Of a stretch of DNA of 64,000 nucleotides, positions 57,838 to 64,000 are shown piece after piece. The notes beneath the pieces were generated by a model. The model worked only from the letters and a program-made list of their open reading frames with translations, made no database searches and had not been told where the DNA came from. This DNA is from Trichomonas vaginalis G3 (taxonomy: Eukaryota > Parabasalia > Trichomonadida > Trichomonadidae). The stretch is from assembly GCF_026262505.1 (NCBI RefSeq), contig NC_067207.1, forward strand, positions 32,580,082 through 32,644,081, in the 5' to 3' direction. Both the position numbers and the translations under genes were made by a program. Positions within the stretch are counted from its first letter, which is position 1. The number at the start of each line of letters is the position of its first letter.

Positions 57838-58915
57838 TGCCTTCCTCCTGTGATGTTGTCAAAATGTCATGTTGTCTCATTTTTTCAGAGAAGTTAATTA
57901 ACCTGGTGACATGGTGACGTGGTGACACCTTCAGTTCTTCAAAAATAATTCATAACTGCCTTCCTCCTGTGATGTTGTCAAAATGTCATGTTGTCTCATT
58001 TTTTCAGAGAAGATAATTAACCTGGTGACATGGTGACGTGGTGACACCTTCAGTTCTTCAAAAATAATTCATAACTGCCTTCCTCCTGTGATGTTGTCAA
58101 AATGTCATGTTGTCTCATTTTTTCAGAGAAGATAATTAACCTGGTGACATGGTGACACCTTCAGTTCTTCAAAAATAATTCATAACTGCCTTCCTCCTGT
58201 GATGTTGTCAAAATGTCATGTTGTCTCATTTTTTCAGAGAAGATAATTAACCTGGTGACATGGTGACGTGGTGACACCTTCAGTTCTTCAAAAATAATTC
58301 ATAACTGCCTTCCTCCTGTGATGTTGTCAAAATGTCATGTTGTCTCATTTTTTCAGAGAAGATAATTAACCTGGTGACATGGTGACGTGGTGACACCTTC
58401 AGTTCTTCAAAAATAATTCATAACTGCCTTCCTCCTGTGATGTTGTCAAAATGTCATGTTGTCTCATTTTTTCAGAGAAGATAATTAACCTGGTGACATG
58501 GTGACGTGGTGACACCTTCAGTTCTTCAAAAATAATTCATAACTGCCTTCCTCCTGTGATGTTGTCAAAATGTCATGTTGTCTCATTTTTTCAGAGAAGA
58601 TAATTAACCTGGTGACATGGTGACGTGGTGACACCTTCAGTTCTTCAAAAATAATTCATAACTGCCTTCCTCCTGTGATGTTGTCAAAATGTCATGTTGT
58701 CTCATTTTTTCAGAGAAGATAATTAACCTGGTGACATGGTGACGTGGTGACACCTTCAGTTCTTCAAAAATAATTCATAACTGCCTTCCTCCTGTGATGT
58801 TGTCAAAATGTCATGTTGTCTCATTTTTTCAGAGAAGATAATTAACCTGGTGACATGGTGACGTGGTGACACCTTCAGTTCTTCAAAAATAATTAATTAT
58901 TGAATAACCTAAAAC
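57838..58915 (-). repeat. Right inverted array, nine 119-bp repeats
   Basis: Reverse-complement copies of the left array, units at about 57838, 57957, 58076, 58188, 58307, 58426, 58545, 58664 and 58783. The innermost unit has the TTAATTAAC variant also seen at the inner end of the left array. The short unit lacking one GTCACC word is third from the inside here, whereas it is third from the outside on the left, so the two arms are not simple mirror copies. Confidence 0.97.
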
Positions 58916-59040
58916 ATGAGACTTTGTCTCCGGACTCTTTCAGTCACTTAACGTAAACATTAACGTAAACATTTATTTCTGCAGTTCATCCATTACTTCA
59001 TTACCTAATTAATTACAGACATAAAATATATTTAGTTCAT
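58916..59040. other. Maverick C spacer after the nested element
   Basis: Noncoding. AACGTAAACATTAACGTAAACATTTATTT is a short duplicated box near 58951-58980 that recalls the AACGTTTATTTTTACA box of elements A and B. The tail-fibre stop follows. Confidence 0.45.
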
Positions 59041-60671
59041 TCATTGAACTCTATACCATGCGTAAACTGTCATGTAAGGTGGCATGTATTCTTTACTTTG
59101 TCCCGTTGTTTGTGTATATCCTGAAACGAAATGTGTATGGTTTCCTTCTCCCTGAGTGTCATCCCAGTAACAATTTATAGCAAACTTAACATCATCATTA
59201 ACATCATATCCTCGACCTTTTGTCATTCCTGACCAATCCCAATATCTATGCTTATGCCAACCCGCTTGAGAGGTACTTAAATCTATGTAGTGACTGTGTG
59301 CAGGTAAATTTTCACCTGAAATCGTTTTACTTCCCCCTGTTTCCTTTGAAGAGTTTGCACAATACAAAAACCTGTCAACTATTTGTTCCCATGCACCAAC
59401 ACCAAACATTACTTGAGGACCTCTTGCTTCCATAGATGTATAAATAGAACCTACTGGGTTCATTAAATCAAACATATGAGATATTATAGGATTGTCTCTT
59501 TTGAACTTAAAATATAGTGTAACTATTTCAGGTTTCTTCTGGTTTGTGTCAGAATATTTTTTATAATATAATCTTATGTTTTCAGGGTAGGTAAAATCTT
59601 GACTATAATATTTATTTCTGTCATCTGTATAATAATATACTATTCTCGTTTTTTCTATTGCATTATATCTTTTATATCTATAATAATCTAAATATAATGT
59701 TAACTTTTGTTCATCTACATGTGGTGTTCTGACATCATCTCCATAGTCATAATAATATGGTGCTGGAGCTGGGTCAGGCAATGTCATATCTGCCATTTCA
59801 TAAACTCTTAAATATTTCTTTTGTTCGTCTCCATATAAGTTTAAGTAACAGTTGTTGTCTAATGGAACTTTAACTTGTGTGCCATTATTCTTTATATAGC
59901 CTACATACATTTCATTGTTATTTTTCGGAATGAGTTTACACCGTGTACCATTTTTAAGGACTGTACAAACTGCCATCTAAAATATTTATTTTCTTCATTG
60001 ACAGAAAAGTCACCAACAATAGTTTCAATATTTTTCGTTGTTCCTATCAAACTTTGGTATATTTCGTTAACATATTCCTTATCCACCTTCTTCTCTAACT
60101 CATCGTTAACATATTCCTTATCCGCTTTCTTCTCTAACTCATCGTTAACATAAGTTTTATCCGCTTTAAAGTCTAAACATCCTGAAACCCATCCTGTATC
60201 AGCTTTAGTTTTAAAAATCTTTGATGTCCATTCATGATACCATTCAACCTTTTCTTTAATTTCATTATCTTTTTCATCCACATATTCCTTATCTGCTTTC
60301 TTCATTATGTCATTTAGGAAACCTTTTATGAATTCCTCATTTAAATTAAATCTTCCAATCTTCAAAACTTTAGGAAATGCATTTAATGCGTAATATCTTT
60401 GTTCTTCTGGTGGAATTGATGTTATATCATCCGTTATACCTTTAATTTTTGAATTCATAAATAAAATTTCTTTTATATTTGATATCACTGCACCACCCTT
60501 GCAAACGAATTCGAAATGGTCATTTTTCAATACTATCTCCAAATCTCCATATTTCAACCTTTGCGTTTGTTCTGCCGTCTTTGAATTATATGCATATATG
60601 GCGTATGTAATGGTCTGAGGGACCTGGGTGCTTTGTGCCTTAAGTTGTTGTGGTTGCTGTTGTTTAATCAT
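59041..60671 (-). pseudogene. Maverick C tail fibre protein with collar domain
   Basis: Homologue of the fibre gene at 20374-23472, about half as long. The N-terminal region (YAIYAYNSKTAEQ, LEIVLKNDHFEFVCKGG) matches the start of the B protein. Repeated KADKEYVNDELEKK words form the shaft. The C-terminal collar domain has MNPVGSIYTSMEARGP, WEQIVDRFLYCAN, NLPAHSHYI, GNHTHFVSGYTQ and PPYMTVYAWYR. Phage collar domains sit on short tail fibres and baseplates. The region is read in two overlapping frames, so it is broken in about one place, or possibly two genes. Confidence 0.82.
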
Positions 60672-60691
60672 TTATTATGATTTAAAAATAT

Positions 60692-61402
60692 TTAATCTGT
60701 TATCTCATCAGCTATTTTTTCTATTTGAAATTGCCATAATATTTCATTCATGAATTCTAAATCACAATCAAATAGGTCAGTTATTCTAAATTTAATATTT
60801 GATAAATCTTTTGAATGAAGAATAAATGAATTCCCGGATAATTGAAACGGATATGATAAAGAAAATGTGTTTAAGTTGATGGATAAAATGTTTTGTATTG
60901 ATGGGTAAGAGTTAGGGTCTAATGTTTGATGTGAAAATCTCATTGGGGTATTAACTTTATCACATTTGATTAAAATGAAATTGGAACCAGTGTCAGAATA
61001 CAAAACATCCCCAACATCTTTTTCAAAATTTAATATTCCCAACAATGAACGAAGATGAGGAGTAGAAAATTTAATTTTCAGCGGGAATTTAATAAGGTTA
61101 TTTATTTCATCAAGTTCAAAAAGTTTATCGGGTTTTGATTTAAAATTTTCTTCATACCATACGATAAATGATTCATTTAAATAACTTAAAATCATGTTAA
61201 TATCCCATTTCGCTATCACATTATTTATATACATATCATACGTTTTTTCAAGGTCATCTTTAATAAATGATATATAATCTGAAGGGTCTAAAAGAATGGG
61301 ATTAAATTTACCACTCACAGAAACGAGAGTAACATTATAAATTCCGCTAACTGTTAAATTTAATTCACAGTTATTATTCGAAATAATATTGATAATTGAC
61401 AT
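60692..61402 (-). CDS. Maverick C structural protein candidate (236 aa)
   Basis: Beta-rich protein (CELNLTVSGIYNVTLVSVSG, FILIKCDKVNTPMRFSHQ) with HLRSLLGILNFEKDV, comparable to HRANLILGAYGIELP in the B gene at 23492-24334. Both genes sit next to the tail-fibre gene. A minor capsid or fibre-base protein is inferred. The start is 19 bp from a divergent gene at 61422. Confidence 0.55.
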   Translation of the reverse strand: MSIINIISNNNCELNLTVSGIYNVTLVSVSGKFNPILLDPSDYISFIKDDLEKTYDMYINNVIAKWDINMILSYLNESFIVWYEENFKSKPDKLFELDEINNLIKFPLKIKFSTPHLRSLLGILNFEKDVGDVLYSDTGSNFILIKCDKVNTPMRFSHQTLDPNSYPSIQNILSINLNTFSLSYPFQLSGNSFILHSKDLSNIKFRITDLFDCDLEFMNEILWQFQIEKIADEITD

Positions 61403-61421
61403 TTTTATTACGATTAAAAAT

Positions 61422-61899
61422 ATGGTAAAGCGTTATTTTCCAGTGATAAATAAAACTAAAATAAGATTACCTCAAGAATTCATAAATTCAACGAATAAGA
61501 AATTCATTCATGTTATAAATTTTAGTGTTTTCAGAAAATACGAGTCAATGTCATATTCATCAACAGGTTATATTTCACTTCATTCAAATTTAGTTCAATC
61601 AAACCATATAATGACCATTTCATAAGATTTTCAGATGGTATTAAAAATGTAATTGATAGATTAAAATATGAACAGATTGACAATATCGAATTTTTGGAAT
61701 TTTGGTTTAAATATCCCGATGGAAAAAAGATTGAAGTTAAAGATAAAGCTGATACTATAACAAAAACAATTACAATGACCGATCCAGATAGTGGGAACAA
61801 AAAGAAATAAAACAAACGATAGAAACTGGTGAAAGGTCAATTATTATTGATTATGATTCAAAGGATTATTATTCAATAATGTTAATGCTTGAATATTAA
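61422..61899 (+). pseudogene. Maverick C homologue of the 6550-7620 structural gene, broken and short
   Basis: The N-terminal part (KTKIRLPQEFINSTNKKFIH) aligns with YKLPRDFIEYPASKALEI of the B protein, and the C-terminal IIIDYDSKDYYSIMLMLEY aligns with its closing strand and that of element A. It is much shorter than the B version and is broken in about two places. The start at 61422 leaves a 19-bp divergent spacer, again very short. Confidence 0.55.
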
Positions 61900-62594
61900 A
61901 TAGCCTTAACAAAGAATTTTTCAAGTGATATTTTATATTCATCAACTATTTTATTATAAATATCATTATATGTTAAATGAAGTTCAGTTGTTGTTCCGTT
62001 CTTTGATATCTTAATTGTGCTAATATCCTTTATAGGATTTATTTTTGCAACTGTTCCGCAGCATGAAACCTCATCATCTATGAAAAATTGAATCTTAACG
62101 TCTGAATCTTGAACATCACAAAGAATGGCGATAATGTGAATTAATGATTCATAAGGTAAAATAATTAAACCGGATTGGTCAATTAAATTTATTATTGAAT
62201 CATAATTATCAGTTATTATATCACGGTAAATTTTCATTAATTCAGAATTAATGTCTATTTTATATGGCGCATTGCGACTGGAATCGTAGATTCCTGGGTT
62301 CTCGATGTTTGATGAAAGAGGTGGGGGGTATGTTGGATAAGTGGGAATTTCAACAGGTTCTTTACCGGGTTCAGATAAAATGATTGGGTCTCCATTCTCA
62401 TGGTTTTGCTCCTCCTCTTTCTTTGGTAAGTCACGAGTTAATAAATTTGGTTGAGTTGCTGACCTTGTTAATTCAGGACTAACATTAACTTTAACATTTT
62501 GAATAATTCGTGATTTATCATCATTTACGTTATAACCAACCGTAATCTCTGCTTTTGCGTTTGTGTTCTTTTGACTTGTGAAACGTCTTCTCAT
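61896..62594 (-). CDS. Maverick C conserved protein with YPPPLS motif (232 aa)
   Basis: Homologue of 14688-15269 in element B: a low-complexity N-terminus, TYPTYPPPLSSN at about residues 88-99, then a folded C-terminal domain with LIILPYESLIHIIAIL, EVSCCGTVAKI and a C-terminal helix (IYNKIVDEYKISLEKF). The N-terminal YNVNDDKSRIIQNVKVNVSP is extra. Conservation of the proline motif, the CCG motif and the domain order across two diverged elements argues for a real function, unknown at present. Confidence 0.7.
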   Translation of the reverse strand: MRRRFTSQKNTNAKAEITVGYNVNDDKSRIIQNVKVNVSPELTRSATQPNLLTRDLPKKEEEQNHENGDPIILSEPGKEPVEIPTYPTYPPPLSSNIENPGIYDSSRNAPYKIDINSELMKIYRDIITDNYDSIINLIDQSGLIILPYESLIHIIAILCDVQDSDVKIQFFIDDEVSCCGTVAKINPIKDISTIKISKNGTTTELHLTYNDIYNKIVDEYKISLEKFFVKAI

Positions 62595-62678
62595 TTATAA
62601 TTGAATAAAAAAAAGAAAAATATATTTAAAGTTTTATTTAGTTGTTACGGTAATATCCCAAGGTTCGTCCTTGTTTGC

Positions 62679-63576
62679 TTATACTTTCTTTGTAACTGCA
62701 CCAATTATGTTATTGATAATGCTTTGAGTTTCTTCCAGTCTTATTTTATCATTTACAATATCTTTAATCATTTCATTACATGCATTCTTAAAACCATCTG
62801 ATTTTTCTAATTTACGTCTATCACTTTCTTTAATTAAATCAAAGTTATAACCTTGTTGAGAATAAAGTGGTTTCTTTATCAATTCCTTGAACGCTTCTGA
62901 AAGTGAAGATGAAGAAATTCTTGCCACTTGAATTGGTTTAAATTCTGCTTTCATTGCTTCTTTCTGTTCATTGAACACTGGATCGAATAAAGCAACTTTA
63001 AAGAATTTCTTAGCTGGAATTTCAGGTCTCAAATTTGCATATTGACCATCAAACTGGTTAGAATATCGTGGTAATCCATCCGTCCCTCTTCAATAGCATT
63101 TAATTCTTCATTGAAATAAGAATATGGATTATAACGGTATGAATTAATTGGACCATTTTCACCTTCTCCAATGTATTGTTTAACAGCTTTCCATTTTCAT
63201 CAAATTGCATAGGATAACGTTCATTATATGCTTTACGTTTAGGATAATCAGATATAGTCAATTTATAACCATTTATGACTTTAATATTACCTTGACCATC
63301 AGTAACGAAAACTTCATTTATACCATCAGGTTTTCCATTTGGACCTGTAATGTCTGCTTCGTGTGCTTCCCAATTTGGTCCATGACGTTTGGCATATGCT
63401 TGAGCTTCTGGTAATGTTAAAACGTTTCTCATTTGTTTAACATCTTTTTGAAGACCAGCAACAATATGAACTAATTCTTTCATTCCATCAGGAACTTTCA
63501 TAGTTCTATTATATGCACCCTTTTTGTTTGTTCCTTGTTTTAATGGAACCTGTAGAAGATTTGCTATTTCTGTCAT
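62679..63576 (-). pseudogene. Maverick C conserved protein, [11 protein letters not shown] type, broken
   Basis: The N-terminal half reads [18 protein letters not shown], then [18 protein letters not shown] and the striking [20 protein letters not shown] with [11 protein letters not shown] and [13 protein letters not shown]. The C-terminal half is helical and basic (KPIQVARISSSSLSEAFKEL, SDGFKNACNEMIKDI). The signature looks like a conserved viral block, but I cannot name the family. It is broken in about one or two places and lies between the YPPPLS gene and the ATPase. Confidence 0.6.
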
Positions 63577-63616
63577 GTTTAATCATAAATAAAAAATAAA
63601 AATTAATTATAAAAAG

Positions 63617-64000
63617 TTAATCAAATTTAACACCTCCTTTATTTAAATCAACTATTATTTTTCCATGTTCACCTAATTGCTGATATTGTGTGTAAAGTTC
63701 ATTAATGCTCATTGGTAAATTCACTTGATAAAGCATAACGTTCAACTGTTGACGACTAAACCCACTGAAAATGAAAAGGGTTGATAGATTTGATTTAATG
63801 TTTGTGCTTAATGCTTTGAAGTATTGAACAGCCATAAAGAATGAACACTGAATGTGTCGACATTGAGTTAATAATTGATTAAAATATGATTTCTCATTAG
63901 TTATTAGTTTTGATTTCACGGCATCATCTAGAAAAATGAGTGAATGCAAAAATTCTCTATCAAAATTTGAAATAGAAAGTGTTTCAAATAATTCATCCTG
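63617..64000 (-). CDS. Maverick C packaging ATPase, C-terminal part (runs off window)
   Basis: The open frame continues to the window edge. Walker B SLIFLDDAV and a following QCSFFMAVQYFKALSTNIKS block match VLDDYGG and the QTWRHICLNIKR block of the B ATPase. The C-terminus (LYTQYQQLGEHGKIIVDL) corresponds to WNKYKELPTPRSYMEVHI. The P-loop should lie beyond 64000. Same A32-like packaging family as in A and B. Confidence 0.85.
   Translation of the reverse strand, partial: QDELFETLSISNFDREFLHSLIFLDDAVKSKLITNEKSYFNQLLTQCRHIQCSFFMAVQYFKALSTNIKSNLSTLFIFSGFSRQQLNVMLYQVNLPMSINELYTQYQQLGEHGKIIVDLNKGGVKFD

Larger units (their letters stand above)
54539..58915. mobile_element. Nested helicase element bounded by inverted 119-bp repeat arrays
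   Basis: A 4377-bp unit inserted in an intergenic gap of Maverick C. Its ends are long inverted repeats (54539-55601 and 57838-58915) starting GTTTTAGGTTATTCAATAAT and built of nine 119-bp repeats each. One gene, an SF3 helicase, lies inside. ATG occurs just outside both ends (54536-54538 and 58916-58918), a possible 3-bp target duplication. No transposase, integrase, polymerase or capsid gene is present, so it must be non-autonomous or use an unusual mechanism, possibly exploiting Maverick proteins. I do not recognise a described family. The helicase gene is broken in about two places. Confidence 0.8.
47375..64000. mobile_element. Maverick/Polinton C, left part (runs off window)
   Basis: The third Maverick. 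It has a polymerase (two consecutive genes), integrase, tail fibre, structural genes and a partial packaging ATPase at the window edge; the capsid gene must lie beyond. The left border is put at AGTATATGTGG (47375), because elements A and B also begin AGTA and host coding sequence stops there. AGTAGT three bases earlier is an alternative, and no second end is available to confirm. A 4.4-kb helicase element is nested at 54539-58915. It is broken in about four or five places. Confidence 0.88.

Noticed and set aside
54539-58915. The inverted arrays as the terminal repeats of Maverick C itself
   Set aside because: Maverick C genes (tail fibre, structural genes, ATPase) continue to the right of the second array, so the arrays are internal.

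Overview
The window looks like genomic DNA of a parabasalid protist, most likely Trichomonas or a close relative. The DNA is AT-rich, genes are intronless, and the host genes include a BspA-like leucine-rich protein, glycine-rich ALK-like proteins and an SH3b/papain-fold secreted peptidase. Trichomonad initiator-like TCAYTW words sit a few bases upstream of several ATGs. More than half of the 64 kb is virus-like Maverick/Polinton DNA. The species is not settled from the sequence.

Layout. (A) 1-3332 is the right end of one Maverick whose left part lies outside the window. It sits inside a host peptidase gene, whose last 48 codons survive at 3335-3481. 3482-6326 is host DNA with a BspA-like gene, an intergenic stretch with three hairpins, and a glycine-rich gene on the minus strand. 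(B) 6327-30637 is a second Maverick present from end to end: 163-bp terminal inverted repeats differing at about one base, a 6-bp target duplication TAAGTT on both sides, and about 26 genes. 30644-47374 is host DNA: a peptidase, a glycine-rich protein, a 426-bp-arm palindrome, an ABC half-transporter, a small tail-anchored protein, a 1.05-kb TA-flanked transposon-like segment, a kelch protein and a decayed cysteine-rich membrane protein. (C) A third Maverick starts at about 47375, interrupts the cysteine-rich gene and runs past the window end.

The three Mavericks share a core (FtsK/HerA packaging ATPase, protein-primed family B DNA polymerase, retrovirus-type integrase, capsid and minor structural proteins, tail-fibre-like protein) but are diverged from each other. 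B carries a Dam-type adenine methyltransferase. C has an HNH nuclease module inside its polymerase. B looks young because its ends are nearly identical, yet it is broken in about five places. A and C are also broken.

Nested in C at 54539-58915 is the most unusual object: a 4.4-kb unit whose ends are two inverted arrays, each of nine copies of a 119-bp repeat. Each repeat contains three direct 8-bp GTCACCAN words. Between the arrays lies one gene for a superfamily 3 (D5-like) helicase with a predicted N-terminal DNA-binding region, preceded by three E2F-like GC-rich sites. I do not recognise it as a described family. It looks like an iteron-ended, helicase-bearing mobile element parasitising a Maverick.
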